Positions 27,586 to 36,994 of a stretch of DNA of 60,480 nt are shown one piece after another; positions within the stretch are counted from its first letter, which is position 1, and the number at the start of each line of letters is the position of its first letter. This DNA comes from an uncultured Clostridia bacterium. GTDB taxonomy: Bacteria > Bacillota > Clostridia > TANB77 > CAG-508. Location: positions 1 to 60,480 of the forward strand of contig CANEDP010000008.1 of assembly GCA_947426305.1 (NCBI GenBank). Reading direction: 5' to 3'. Both the position numbers and the translations under genes were made by a program. The notes under the pieces were generated by a model, which was not told the origin of the DNA, did not search any database, and was given only the letters and a program-made list of their open reading frames with translations.

Positions 27586-28863
27586 ATGCCTAAGAAAAGA
27601 GTAAGATGGAGAAAGCTGGATAATTCAGCTAAAATATTTCCTATAGTTTCTAATAAAAGATTTACATCGGTTTTTAGAGTATCTGTTATATTAAAAGAAA
27701 AGATTGATAAGGAAATTTTACAAGAAGCGTTAAATCAGGCTATAGAAAAACAAATATCTTTTAAAGTTAAATTGACGAAAGGTTTTTTCTGGTATTATTT
27801 AGAAGAAAATCATAAAAGACCAGAAGTGAAAGAAGAAACTGATTATCCATGCAGATATATAAGTTCTGATACGAATAATGGATATTTATTTGATGTAACA
27901 TATTTTGAAAATAAAATAAATTTAGATGTGTTTCATTCATTAACAGATGGAAATACAGCGATTAAATTTTTGCAGGAGATAACCTATAATTATTTAGATA
28001 TAAAAAATAAAACTGTAAAGGAAGAGAATGGAAAAAGAAAAAGTATTCTTTCCAATAATATAGAAGATAGTTATTTGAAAAATTATAATAAGGAAAAAAC
28101 AAAACGAGAAAAGTCTGAAAAGGCATATATTTTAAAAGGAAAAAAACTTCCTTTGGGAGCAACTGGAATTGTTCATAATTTTATTGATTTGGAGCAGTTG
28201 AAAAAAGTTGCAAAAGAAGCAGATTCAACGATAACAGAATACTTAGGGGCAGTGTTTGTTTATTGTATTTATACAGAAAATTATAAATTAAGCAATTCTA
28301 AAAGGCCTATAAAAGTGTGCATTCCTGTTGATTTAAAAAATTATTATCCTTCTAATACGATTACAAATTTCTTTTCTTATATGTCAGTAGATATTGATGT
28401 TGTAGAAAAAAAAGAATATAGCTTTTTAGATATATTGAATTTAGTAAAAAAAGAATTTAAGAAAAAATTAGTGCCAAATGAAATTGAAAAAACGATGGGA
28501 GCCAATATAAAGATAGGGACGAATTTTGGGATAAGATTAGTTCCATTATTTTTAAAGAGAATTTTTGTTAATATAAGCTACAAAGAAATTAGAAAATATT
28601 TTACAACGACAATTTCAAATTTAGGTAGAATATCTGTAAAAGAAGAATACCAAAATGAGATTGAGAATTTTTTATTTTTGCTATGTGGAGAATCTATTGA
28701 AAAAGATAAGGCAGCGATTGTTTCTTATAACAATAACTTAGTATTTACGTTTACATCAATATTAGAAAATAGTAAAATTGAAAGAGCTTTTTATGAATTT
28801 ATAAAAAGTGAAAATATTGGAATTCGCACAGAAGGAAATGGGGTGTATGATGTTATATCCTAA
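27586..28863 (+). CDS. Condensation-domain/alcohol acetyltransferase-like protein
   Basis: 425 aa. The fold is that of CoA-dependent acyltransferases with the catalytic motif DVFHSLTDGNTA (HxxxDG) at about residue 106 and a C-terminal ISNLGRI segment typical of the family. It would transfer an acyl group to an alcohol or similar acceptor. It sits 21 bases after the esterase gene and overlaps the next gene by 17 bases. The natural substrate is unknown. Confidence 0.75.
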   Translation: MPKKRVRWRKLDNSAKIFPIVSNKRFTSVFRVSVILKEKIDKEILQEALNQAIEKQISFKVKLTKGFFWYYLEENHKRPEVKEETDYPCRYISSDTNNGYLFDVTYFENKINLDVFHSLTDGNTAIKFLQEITYNYLDIKNKTVKEENGKRKSILSNNIEDSYLKNYNKEKTKREKSEKAYILKGKKLPLGATGIVHNFIDLEQLKKVAKEADSTITEYLGAVFVYCIYTENYKLSNSKRPIKVCIPVDLKNYYPSNTITNFFSYMSVDIDVVEKKEYSFLDILNLVKKEFKKKLVPNEIEKTMGANIKIGTNFGIRLVPLFLKRIFVNISYKEIRKYFTTTISNLGRISVKEEYQNEIENFLFLLCGESIEKDKAAIVSYNNNLVFTFTSILENSKIERAFYEFIKSENIGIRTEGNGVYDVIS

Positions 28864-29413
28864 TATTATGAATATCAAAAAAAGTAATTTTGCAAGGAAG
28901 ATATTAACTGGTATTTCGATTGTAATAATATTTGTTTGTGTTTTAATTAATGAATTAGTTACACCACAATTAAAATGGTCTTTTTTAGTTGTGATTGGAA
29001 TTTTATATGCATGGATTACGACATTATATTCGATTCGAAAAAATGTTAATATTGCTTCACATGTTTGGGTACAAACAATAGTAATGTTGGTATTTTTGTA
29101 TTTGATTGATAAAATTGTTGGTTATAAAGGTTGGTCGATCAATATAGGAATGCCGATTGTGATTGGAGTTGCCAATATTACGATGCTGATTTTAACAATT
29201 GTTAGTAGAAGAAAATATTTCAAATATAGTCTTTATCAAATGTTATTATCTTTGGTAAGTATTATTGTCATTATATTATTAATGTTAAAAGCAAAATATA
29301 GAATTATTTCAGTTAGTATAACTACTGGAATTGTGGTAGTAACACTTATGTTGTCAATTATTTTATGTGGAAAAGATTTAAAAGAAAAAATGTATCGAAT
29401 GTTTCATATTTAG
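28847..29413 (+). CDS. Polytopic membrane protein (DUF6320-like)
   Basis: 188 aa from ATG 28847, inside the end of the upstream gene. At least five hydrophobic segments, with short basic loops (SRRKYFKYS). The combination esterase, acyltransferase and this membrane protein is recurrent in Clostridia as far as I recall; the DUF number is from memory. Probably involved in lipid or cell-envelope modification. Confidence 0.6.
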   Translation: MMLYPNIMNIKKSNFARKILTGISIVIIFVCVLINELVTPQLKWSFLVVIGILYAWITTLYSIRKNVNIASHVWVQTIVMLVFLYLIDKIVGYKGWSINIGMPIVIGVANITMLILTIVSRRKYFKYSLYQMLLSLVSIIVIILLMLKAKYRIISVSITTGIVVVTLMLSIILCGKDLKEKMYRMFHI

Positions 29414-29504
29414 GAATTGATGTTTAACTTTATAATGAAAAATGGAATCAAAAGTCTTGGAATAAAAAAGAAATAAAAATAGTAAGTTATTGAGGAGGTA
29501 GTAT

Positions 29505-29918
29505 ATGAAAAATAAAAAGTTTATTTTAATTATTGTTGGAGTAATTTTATTATTAGCAATAGTAGGTATTGGATTTTCGATTAAAGATAGAAAAGAATAT
29601 AATATTAGAATTACTATTCCAGCAGGTAGTACAGAAGCATTTATTTATTCAGATGAAGAAATAAGTCCAAAAGGTAATACTATTACATTGTATGCAGGAG
29701 AAGGAATGGGAGATGGCGAAATTATATTGAAACCAGTAGAAGTAAAAGAAGAAAATACTTATGATAAGCCAGAATATATTACTCCAGGAATGCCTGTAAA
29801 GATGAATGTGGAAAAAGGTGCTTGGTTTAAAATAGGAGTAAACAATATGCAAAATTCTTCTGGAGAAGATATTGTTGTTTATATAACAGTTTCTGATGTT
29901 GATGTTAGAATTGAATAG
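29505..29918 (+). CDS. Small exported or membrane-anchored protein, unknown
   Basis: 137 aa. A basic N-terminus and one membrane segment (residues about 5-24), then a compact beta-rich domain (RITIPAGSTEAFIYSDEEISPKG..., IVVYITVSDVDVRIE). The start has TGAGGAGG. No family recognised. The domain is the right size for an extracellular beta-sandwich. Confidence 0.65.
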   Translation: MKNKKFILIIVGVILLLAIVGIGFSIKDRKEYNIRITIPAGSTEAFIYSDEEISPKGNTITLYAGEGMGDGEIILKPVEVKEENTYDKPEYITPGMPVKMNVEKGAWFKIGVNNMQNSSGEDIVVYITVSDVDVRIE

Positions 29919-30292
29919 TATAATGATAAATTACAATTTATCTTTATGAAATAATCAATTATATTATCACAAATAATTATACAAGAGTATATATAATTTT
30001 ATGTTATTATAATTTTTCCTAGATTACACATATAGACTTTAGTTTTATCAATGTTTTTTAGGATTTAGCGAGGTTCACATCGGCCCAAAGGAACTTTTAA
30101 TAAGTTCCTTTCATTTTTTTATTTGTATTCTATGGAGTATAAGTTATAAAAAATATTTATGTTGGTTTCATTTAGTAAAAATTCAAAAAAATCAACTTTT
30201 TTTATGTAAAGTATTGCATAAACTAGAAAAATATGGTATAATACAAGAGTAATTGATACAATATAGTATTTTTATTAAAGGAGGATTTTTGA
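29919..30292 (+). other. Intergenic region with terminator and promoter
   Basis: 374 bases without a gene. It holds an intrinsic terminator (AAAGGAACTT at 30087-30096, AAGTTCCTTT at 30102-30111, then a T-rich tail) that fits the end of the 29505 transcript. A promoter for the 30293 gene follows: TTGCAT (30214-30219), 17-base spacer, TATAAT (30237-30242). I see nothing else. Confidence 0.7.
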
Positions 30293-32044
30293 ATGATAGG
30301 AAAAAATTTAACAACAACTCGGGAGAAACTGGGAGTAATTCTTGACGAGAGAGCAAAGAAGCTCAAAAAGACAGCCAAGGAATTGGGCAAAGGCACGATA
30401 ACTATGGAAGAAGCACTTATGTCGATATATCAGAACGATTGTGATGATTACAACGACTATGTGCAAAGCTTAAGAGTTCCAGAAAAGGAGGAGTTCTTTG
30501 AAGAAATTTCAGAAACAATTTCTATGGAATCTGACGACTTTTGGCAGAGATTCATAGGAGAACTTACAGACGCAACCTTGACATCTTTGGTCATTTCAAC
30601 ACCGAAGATTGCAGAAATTTGCCAGACGCTTCCTGAGATGAGATTTGCAGCAGTTTTAAACCTTATGCCACCAGAAAAAGCTTTCAGACTTTTTTGCAAT
30701 TCTGATGATGAGCAAAAGAAAGAGGTAGTCAAATACATCGAAATAAAAGCGTTAAAAGACTTGTTTTCCTGTGTATGCACATTCGAGTATGACGAGCAAA
30801 CAGATTTTCTTGCCGAGTTGGATCGTCTTGTAGAATTAAAGACAAGAAGTGATGGCGAAGAAGTCAGCGAAAATGAGGAAATTGTTGACGATACTTACAG
30901 TACTAAGATAAGCTTTGCTACTGACGAAAAGGTTCTGGCGGCAATAGATGCCTTAGCAGTAACAGAGCAGGCAGTGCTGATACGGAAAATGCCTCAGGAG
31001 TGGATTGATCCAATTTTGGATCAGGTACATAATTCAGACATACGAGAGCTACTGCGTTGTCTTTCAGATGAGACCATCAAACTCATGCTACAGTGCAATC
31101 AGGAACATTTTGAAGAACTGTTTCGAGGAATGGCTGCAATGAAAGGTTTCTTCACATGGAGAGATTTTCCCATTACAGATCGATTTGAGTTTTTGAAGCT
31201 GGTAAAGGCGAGAAAACTTCAGGTTAAGGATGTTTTTGAAATTTCTGACTTGGTAGATGTTTACTGCAAGTGTAATGAAGAAGGACAGGAATTCGTTTTG
31301 TATGAGGTTCTGGCTGACTTTGAACAGGAAGATTCGGCAAAGACGGAGAATTACGAGACATTTGAAGCAGGTGTAAGAGCGTACTTTGATCACGATGAAG
31401 TGCCGGTAGCTGATGAGCTGATGTTTCTACGCTTTTTGGTAATGCAACACAAACAATCCAATATCGAAGAAATATTTGACCTTTCTGAGTTAGTCAGAGT
31501 TTATTGCAAAGTTGCAGCGGAGGATAAGGAGTTCATATTAAATGAGGTTCTTGCTAAAATGGAACAGGATCAGGACGATGAGATAGAAAACTATAAGTTC
31601 TTTGAATCGGCTGTAAGAGACTACTTTAGAGGCACTGTACACACAGACGACGAAGTAAGATTCTTACAATTCTTAGTACAGCAAAAAAAAGAACTGCATA
31701 TCGAGTACATATTTAATCTCGATGCACTGGTGCGTGTTTTTGAGCAAGCTACAAAGGAAGATAAGGAATTTATTTTATATGAAATCCTTCCTTTCTTGAA
31801 AAACGAAAAGTCTGAGTTAATACAGGTCTATAAGAGCTTTTATGAAAAGATTCCAGAAATCTGTAAGATAAAGTTCTTGGAGTTATATTATAACAAAGCA
31901 AAAAATGAACTTCTTTCAGAGACAATGAGCAGTCCCGTGGCAGTAATCATCATGAGAATGATGAACGACATTGAAGAAATGTCGACTACCGAAAATGTCT
32001 TTTTGCAGTTGTTTGAAGAGATGATTCCGAAAGCAGAGAGATAG
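30293..32044 (+). CDS. Accessory acidic protein with tandem repeats, unknown function
   Basis: 583 aa, helical and acidic, no signal or membrane segment. From about residue 310 it has three imperfect repeats of about 80-85 residues, each with a pattern like (I/V)F(D/E)(I/L)S(D/E)LVxVYCK, then EFxLxEVLAxxEQ, ENYxxFExxVRxYF and LxFLRFLV. The 5' half carries NDCDDYNDYVQSL and an L-rich segment. Codon use differs clearly from core genes (CAG and CTG common; CGG at codons 10 and 231 read as triplets), suggesting transfer. It has its own promoter and terminator. Function unknown; the repeats suggest protein binding. Confidence 0.7.
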   Translation: MIGKNLTTTREKLGVILDERAKKLKKTAKELGKGTITMEEALMSIYQNDCDDYNDYVQSLRVPEKEEFFEEISETISMESDDFWQRFIGELTDATLTSLVISTPKIAEICQTLPEMRFAAVLNLMPPEKAFRLFCNSDDEQKKEVVKYIEIKALKDLFSCVCTFEYDEQTDFLAELDRLVELKTRSDGEEVSENEEIVDDTYSTKISFATDEKVLAAIDALAVTEQAVLIRKMPQEWIDPILDQVHNSDIRELLRCLSDETIKLMLQCNQEHFEELFRGMAAMKGFFTWRDFPITDRFEFLKLVKARKLQVKDVFEISDLVDVYCKCNEEGQEFVLYEVLADFEQEDSAKTENYETFEAGVRAYFDHDEVPVADELMFLRFLVMQHKQSNIEEIFDLSELVRVYCKVAAEDKEFILNEVLAKMEQDQDDEIENYKFFESAVRDYFRGTVHTDDEVRFLQFLVQQKKELHIEYIFNLDALVRVFEQATKEDKEFILYEILPFLKNEKSELIQVYKSFYEKIPEICKIKFLELYYNKAKNELLSETMSSPVAVIIMRMMNDIEEMSTTENVFLQLFEEMIPKAER

Positions 32045-32053
32045 TCCTTTGGC

Positions 32054-32090
32054 AAATCCCTATCATTTACAATAAAATGATGGGGATTTT
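32054..32090 (+). terminator. Terminator of the 30293 gene
   Basis: AAATCCC.ATCATTT pairs with AAATGATGGGGATTT around a short loop; a T-rich tail follows. Confidence 0.85.
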
Positions 32091-32568
32091 GCTGTTTTAT
32101 ATTTTTTAGATTGCATATTGCCTGCTTTGTTCTAAAAAACATTCTAAGCTACTATTTTTAAAAAATAATAAAAAATGACTAAAAAATGCCGAAAATCAAT
32201 TTAAGGGATAATGTAGTGCGTTTTAGATATATAAAAATACATAGTATCAGAAAAGTGAGTTTTTAAATAACGCATTAGAATCAACGTAGAAGGATTTTTT
32301 GAAAAAAGTAGACATAAAATATGAAAAAACATAAAGCAAGCTTAAAACAGATTTTAGAGAGTTTCAGAGGCATTCTCTAAAATTGGAAATGGCCAAAATA
32401 TGAAAAACAAGTGAAATTACAAATATCACTTGCAATTTTGCAAATAATATAGTAAAATAATAAAAACATTTATTTGAAATAGTAGCTTGTGCAAAGTGCT
32501 TCTCTTATTTTCAAGCATTTTTCAGAGGTTACCTTTCAAATAAATGATAAAATTTAGGAGGTAAATTT
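32091..32568 (+). other. Long pnp leader / intergenic region
   Basis: 478 bases with no convincing ORF. Three possible RNA stems: TTTTAGAGA/TCTCTAAAA (about 32350-32382), AAGTGA/TCACTT (about 32410-32435), and a long-range pair ATTTGAAA/TTTCAAAT (about 32470-32541) just before the pnp ribosome site. In other bacteria PNPase controls its own leader through a long stem cut by RNase III, and the last pair could play that role. No riboswitch class recognised. Confidence 0.45.
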
Positions 32569-34674
32569 ATGGAACCAAAAACTTATAGTATGGATTTAGC
32601 AGGAAGAAAATTGACAATTGAAACAGGAAAATATTGTGGACTAGCCAATGGAAGCGTTACTGTCAGATATGGTGATACAGTGGTACTAGTCAATGTTACA
32701 GCTTCGAAAGAGCCAAAGGAAGGAATTGATTTTTTCCCATTATCAGTCGATTATGAAGAAAGATTATACGCTGTCGGAAAAATACCAGGAAGCTTTCAAA
32801 AAAGAGAAGGAAAACCAACCGAAAAAGCAATTCTAACCTCAAGAGTCATCGACAGACCAATCAGACCATTATTTCCAAAGGATTTTAGAAATGATGTCGT
32901 TGTTAGTTGTTTAGTGTTGTCGGTTGACCAAGATTGCTCACCAGAAGTGTGTGCGATGATTGGTTCATCTGTTGCGCTTTCCATTTCCGATATTCCATTT
33001 GGTGGACCAACTGGTTCTGTGGCAGTTGGATATGTTAACGACCAAATTATCATTAATCCAACGGAAAAACAAAGAGAAAATAGCCGATTAACATTAACAG
33101 TTGCTGGAACGATGGACAAGATTGCTATGATTGAGGCAGGAGCAGATGAAATTCCAGACGAAATTATGTTAGAAGCCATCAAAAAAGCGCACGTAGAAAT
33201 CAAGAAAATTTGCGAATTTATTTCAAACATGAAAGCCGAAATTGGTAAGCCAAAATTTGAATACACCCATTTTACGGTTGATGAAGCAATCTACAAAATC
33301 GTTAGCGATGAATTTGGCGCTCGTATGAAACAAGAGGTTCAAACCCCAGACAAGCCAGAAAGAGACGCGAAAATCGACCAATTTACAAGTGATGTCGAAA
33401 ATTGGTATGCGGAAAAATTTGGAACAGAAAAACTAGAAGAAGACAAAAGAGCCATTGCAGATGCCATCTATAAATTAGAGAAAAAGACAGTTCGAAAATT
33501 AATTTTAGAAGAGCAAAAAAGAGTTGACGGAAGAGGAATTTACGATATTCGTCCACTTTCTTGCGAAGTTGGCGTTCTTCCAAGAACACATGGTAGTGCT
33601 GTGTTTTCGCGTGGTAGAACACAAGTAATGTCAATTGTAACATTGGGAACGGCTAGTGAAGAACAAGTTTTAGACGGATTGGATACAGAAGAATCCAAAC
33701 GCTATATTCATCATTATAATTTTCCAGGCTATAGTGTTGGAGAAGCCAAAGCCTCTCGTGGACCAGGTCGTAGAGAAATTGGACATGGTGCATTGGCAGA
33801 AAGAGCTTTGTTGCCAGTCATTCCAGACAAAGAAGAATTCCCTTATACGATACGTGTTGTATCAGAAATTTTGAGTTCAAATGGCTCAACTTCTCAAGGA
33901 AGTATTTGTGGTTCGACTTTGGCATTGATGGATGCTGGAGTTCCAATCAAAAAGCCAGTTGCGGGAATTTCAACTGGTTTGATTACCGATGAAGAAAATC
34001 CAGAAAATTATGTTGTCATTACAGATATTCAAGGAATCGAAGATTTTTTCGGTGATATGGACTTCAAGGTTGGTGGAACCAAAGATGGAATTACGGCTAT
34101 TCAAGTGGATATTAAAGTGGACGGATTGTCCTATGAAGTGATTGAAGAGGCATTTAGCAGAACAAAAAAGGCACGTGCCTATATTTTAGATGAAATCATG
34201 CTAAAACAAATTCCTGCTCCACGCGAACAAATTTCAGAATATGCACCAAGAATTATTAATATGGTCATCAATCCAGAAAAAATTCGTGATGTGATTGGTA
34301 CTGGTGGAAAAGTAATTAACAAAATTATTGAGGAAACTGGTGTTAAAATTGATATTGAAGAAGATGGAAGGATTTTCATTTATTCGAATTCAAACGAAGA
34401 AGCGGAGGCTGCTCAAATTATGATTGAAGAAATCACGAGAGAAATTGAGAAAGATGGAATTTATACAGGAAAAGTTGTAAGAATTGCAACATTTGGTGCA
34501 TTTGTTGATTTAGGCGGTGGAAAAGAAGGATTGCTCCATATTTCGAAAATTTCAAAAGAAAGAGTAAATAAAGTAGAAGATGTTTTGAAAGTTGGGGAAG
34601 AAGTGACTGTAAAAGTGATTGAAATTGACGAGCAGGGAAGAATTAATTTGAGTAAGAAGGATTTGTATGAGTAA
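32569..34674 (+). CDS. pnp: Polynucleotide phosphorylase
   Basis: 701 aa. Two RNase PH domains (the second with GRREIGHGALAERAL and SNGSTSQGSICGSTLA), then a KH domain (VIGTGGKVINKIIEETG) and an S1 domain (GIYTGKVVRIATFGAFVDL). Acts in 3'-5' RNA decay. AGGAGG precedes the ATG. About 17 out-of-phase CGG triplets occur and none in phase, which makes the gene a good control for the CGG rule. Confidence 0.97.
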   Translation: MEPKTYSMDLAGRKLTIETGKYCGLANGSVTVRYGDTVVLVNVTASKEPKEGIDFFPLSVDYEERLYAVGKIPGSFQKREGKPTEKAILTSRVIDRPIRPLFPKDFRNDVVVSCLVLSVDQDCSPEVCAMIGSSVALSISDIPFGGPTGSVAVGYVNDQIIINPTEKQRENSRLTLTVAGTMDKIAMIEAGADEIPDEIMLEAIKKAHVEIKKICEFISNMKAEIGKPKFEYTHFTVDEAIYKIVSDEFGARMKQEVQTPDKPERDAKIDQFTSDVENWYAEKFGTEKLEEDKRAIADAIYKLEKKTVRKLILEEQKRVDGRGIYDIRPLSCEVGVLPRTHGSAVFSRGRTQVMSIVTLGTASEEQVLDGLDTEESKRYIHHYNFPGYSVGEAKASRGPGRREIGHGALAERALLPVIPDKEEFPYTIRVVSEILSSNGSTSQGSICGSTLALMDAGVPIKKPVAGISTGLITDEENPENYVVITDIQGIEDFFGDMDFKVGGTKDGITAIQVDIKVDGLSYEVIEEAFSRTKKARAYILDEIMLKQIPAPREQISEYAPRIINMVINPEKIRDVIGTGGKVINKIIEETGVKIDIEEDGRIFIYSNSNEEAEAAQIMIEEITREIEKDGIYTGKVVRIATFGAFVDLGGGKEGLLHISKISKERVNKVEDVLKVGEEVTVKVIEIDEQGRINLSKKDLYE

Positions 34675-34724
34675 AATCTCAAAAAGTGTTGACAAATTCA
34701 GAAAAGATGACGGTGAACATGGAA

Positions 34725-34806
34725 TATGCTGTAGACTGAAACTTGGCCAGAAGCCAGTTACGGCATAAACAAAAAGGGCGGGAAGGATATTTCCGCTCTT
34801 GTTTTA
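34725..34806 (+). ncRNA. Structured RNA hairpin plus terminator after pnp
   Basis: TATGCTGTA (34725-34733) pairs with TACGGCATA (34759-34767) with an inner stem CT(T)GGC/GCCAG, followed at once by a strong terminator, AAGGGCGGGAA/TTTCCGCTCTT then GTTTTAT (34773-34806). It may be the pnp 3' end or a small RNA; a TTGACA at 34689 has no matching -10. The two-hairpin arrangement is more elaborate than a simple terminator. Confidence 0.45.
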
Positions 34807-34914
34807 TAAAAATTGAAAATTTTCAAAAAATTTCATACTATTTTTAGTCAAATTTCATATAATAGTGTTAAGAAAAAATTAAGAATCAATTTTACAAAAA
34901 ATATAAAAAACTAC

Positions 34915-34943
34915 TTGATATTTTATCAAGATATTGCTATAAT
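34915..34943 (+). promoter_or_regulatory. Promoter for the glycosyltransferase gene
   Basis: TTGATA (34915-34920), 17-base spacer, TATAAT (34938-34943). Confidence 0.75.
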
Positions 34944-34984
34944 AATTAAGTGAAAAATAACTTTTGTCGAAAAAAGGAGAAAAA

Positions 34985-36211
34985 ATGAAGTATTTGTACC
35001 TATTGCAACAAGCATTAATTTGGATGATAACTATTTACTGGTTATACCAAATTGTAATTAGCTTTTGCTCATTAATTAAATTAAAAGATAAAAAAATGAT
35101 TGTCAACAAAAACCACAAATTTATGGCAATTATTCCAGCACATAACGAAGAAGCAGTCATTGCAAATTTAGTAGAAAGTTTGAAAGCACAAGATTATCCC
35201 AAAGATTTATACGATGTTTTTGTCATTGCGGATAATTGTAGTGATAACACGGCAAAAATGGCGGAAAAGGCTGGTGCCATTGTTTTAAAAAGATTTAATG
35301 AATCCCAAAAAACAAAAGGTTTTGCTTTAAATTGGTTTTTAAAACAAAAAATCAAAGAGAATGCGGATTACGATGCTTTTTGTGTATTTGATGCAGATAA
35401 TATTGTTGATAAAAATTTCTTAAAAAGTATGAATAAAAAATTATGCCAAGGCGAAGAAATCGTGCAAGGTTACCGTGATATCAAAAATCCAACCGATTCA
35501 TGGATTGCTTCAGGATATGCAATTTTTTATTGGATGATGAACAAATTCTATCATTTAGCACGTTATAATTTAGGTTTATCACCATTAATTAACGGAACTG
35601 GTTTCATGGTAAAATTTGATGTGGTTAAACCAAATGGATGGAATACAATCACACTAACAGAAGATATTGAATTTTCGCTAATCAATATTGCAAAGGGAAG
35701 AAAACTTGGTTGGGCAACCGATGCGATTGTGTATGACGAACAACCAGTTCACTTTGCCCAAAGTTGGTCCCAACGTTCTCGTTGGACAGTTGGTCATTTA
35801 CAATGCATGAAACATTACACGAAAGATTTAGCACAAGGTGTCAAGAAAAATAAAACATTAATGAATTTTGATGGACTATTATATATGTTTGGCATTCCGA
35901 TGATGATTTTAACATTTTTACTATTAGGTGTGAATACATTAATGTATGTTGGAAACGAAATGGCATTTTCAGATTTGATTTGGAATTATGTCAGATACTT
36001 AATTGCAACTTTTGTTTTACCAATTGGAACTGCAATAATTGTTATGTTGTTAGATAGACGAAACATAAAATCTATGTTTGTGGGATTATTGTGTTATCCA
36101 TTGTTCTTGGGTTCTTGGATTTTAATCAACATCAAATGCTTGATTAAACCAAATACAAAATGGGAAAAAATTGAGCACGTAAGAGATGTTAAAATCAATG
36201 ATGTAGCATAA
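34985..36211 (+). CDS. Membrane glycosyltransferase, GT2 family
   Basis: 408 aa from ATG 34985 (AAAAAAGGAG upstream). One N-terminal membrane helix, then the GT-A domain: AIIPAHNEE, the Asp motif VIADNCSD, CVFDADN (DxD), TLTEDIEFS and the acceptor motif QRSRW, then three to four C-terminal membrane segments. This is the layout of processive synthases such as those for beta-glucans or poly-GlcNAc. No partner gene is adjacent, so the product cannot be named. Confidence 0.88.
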   Translation: MKYLYLLQQALIWMITIYWLYQIVISFCSLIKLKDKKMIVNKNHKFMAIIPAHNEEAVIANLVESLKAQDYPKDLYDVFVIADNCSDNTAKMAEKAGAIVLKRFNESQKTKGFALNWFLKQKIKENADYDAFCVFDADNIVDKNFLKSMNKKLCQGEEIVQGYRDIKNPTDSWIASGYAIFYWMMNKFYHLARYNLGLSPLINGTGFMVKFDVVKPNGWNTITLTEDIEFSLINIAKGRKLGWATDAIVYDEQPVHFAQSWSQRSRWTVGHLQCMKHYTKDLAQGVKKNKTLMNFDGLLYMFGIPMMILTFLLLGVNTLMYVGNEMAFSDLIWNYVRYLIATFVLPIGTAIIVMLLDRRNIKSMFVGLLCYPLFLGSWILINIKCLIKPNTKWEKIEHVRDVKINDVA

Positions 36212-36220
36212 CAGAAAAAG

Positions 36221-36252
36221 AAACTGCTTGCAAAAATGTGAGCGGTTTTTTG
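36221..36252 (+). terminator. Terminator of the glycosyltransferase gene
   Basis: AAACTGCT and AGCGGTTT pair around a loop, followed by TTTTG. Confidence 0.75.
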
Positions 36253-36260
36253 TTTTTCTA

Positions 36261-36288
36261 TTGACTTATGTCAAAAATAGGATATAAT
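36261..36288 (+). promoter_or_regulatory. Promoter of the folate transport operon
   Basis: TTGACT (36261-36266), 16-base spacer, TATAAT (36283-36288), about 10 bases before the riboswitch. Confidence 0.7.
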
Positions 36289-36297
36289 CATTTTAAA

Positions 36298-36395
36298 TAT
36301 AGAGTAGGAATTAAATCGTTAAGACTCAAATAGACGGGAAGTTGCTATTGAGGCAAGTGAGAAACACGCGTATTCAATTCCGCATTCCGCTATTG
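36298..36395 (+). promoter_or_regulatory. THF (tetrahydrofolate) riboswitch
   Basis: Conserved blocks occur in order: GAGTAGG (36302-36308), CGTTAAG (36317-36323), a GGGA-containing loop (36336-36339), AAGTGAGAAACACGCG (36355-36370) and the 3' block GCATTCCGCTATT (36382-36394), which pairs back to the 5' end (ATAGAGTAG). This matches the THF-I consensus as I remember it. The genes downstream (folT, folC) agree with the ligand. A covariance-model search would confirm it. Confidence 0.85.
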
Positions 36396-36420
36396 GAAAG
36401 AGATTTTAGGAAGTTTTGTC

Positions 36421-36455
36421 TTCTTTCTTTGTGGTGTGTATCTATAAAGAAAGGA
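36421..36455 (+). promoter_or_regulatory. Riboswitch expression platform hiding the folT ribosome site
   Basis: TTTCTTT (36424-36430) can pair with AAAGAAAGG (36446-36454), which holds the folT Shine-Dalgarno. An upstream GGAAG/CTTCT hairpin competes for the same bases. This points to translational control: folate-bound RNA would close the start site. Confidence 0.6.
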
Positions 36456-36464
36456 GAATTTTTT

Positions 36465-36992
36465 ATGTCAAAATCCAAAAAAATGATATTATCTGCATTT
36501 TTATTAGCACTTTTAATAGTTCTATCACGATTTGCTTCGCTCCAAACGCAATTATTGGTTGTTAGCACAAGTTTTATACCAATTATGATGTCTGCCATTT
36601 GGCTAGGACCGAAATATAGTACAATAATTGCAGCTTTAGGTGATTTGATTGGAGCCATTTTGTTCCCTTTTGGAACGTATTTCCCAGGATTTACGCTCAG
36701 CGCAGGAATATCAGGTTTTATTTATGGAATATTTTTATCCCCCAATTCAAGCAATATTCCTCAATGGAAATTTATTTCCAAATTAATTTTGAGCAGTTTG
36801 CTTGATTTAGGAATTGTCAATATTTTCATTAAATCTTTGTGGCTCCATATTTTATACCAAGAAGCATATGTTGTAATTCTAACGACGCGAATTGTTGCGC
36901 AAATGATAATGTTGCCAATACAAGTAATTGTTATTTACAGTTTGGAAAAATTTACCAGACCATTTGTAAAAAAATATTTAATGGAGGATTAA
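36465..36992 (+). CDS. folT: FolT, substrate-binding (S) component of a folate ECF transporter
   Basis: 175 aa, six hydrophobic segments, small integral membrane protein of the ECF S-component type (IPIMMSAIWLGPKYSTIIAALGDLIGAIL). ATG 36465 is chosen at the ribosome site in the riboswitch platform. The THF riboswitch upstream and folC downstream identify the substrate class as folate. Confidence 0.9.
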   Translation: MSKSKKMILSAFLLALLIVLSRFASLQTQLLVVSTSFIPIMMSAIWLGPKYSTIIAALGDLIGAILFPFGTYFPGFTLSAGISGFIYGIFLSPNSSNIPQWKFISKLILSSLLDLGIVNIFIKSLWLHILYQEAYVVILTTRIVAQMIMLPIQVIVIYSLEKFTRPFVKKYLMED

Positions 36993-36994
36993 AA

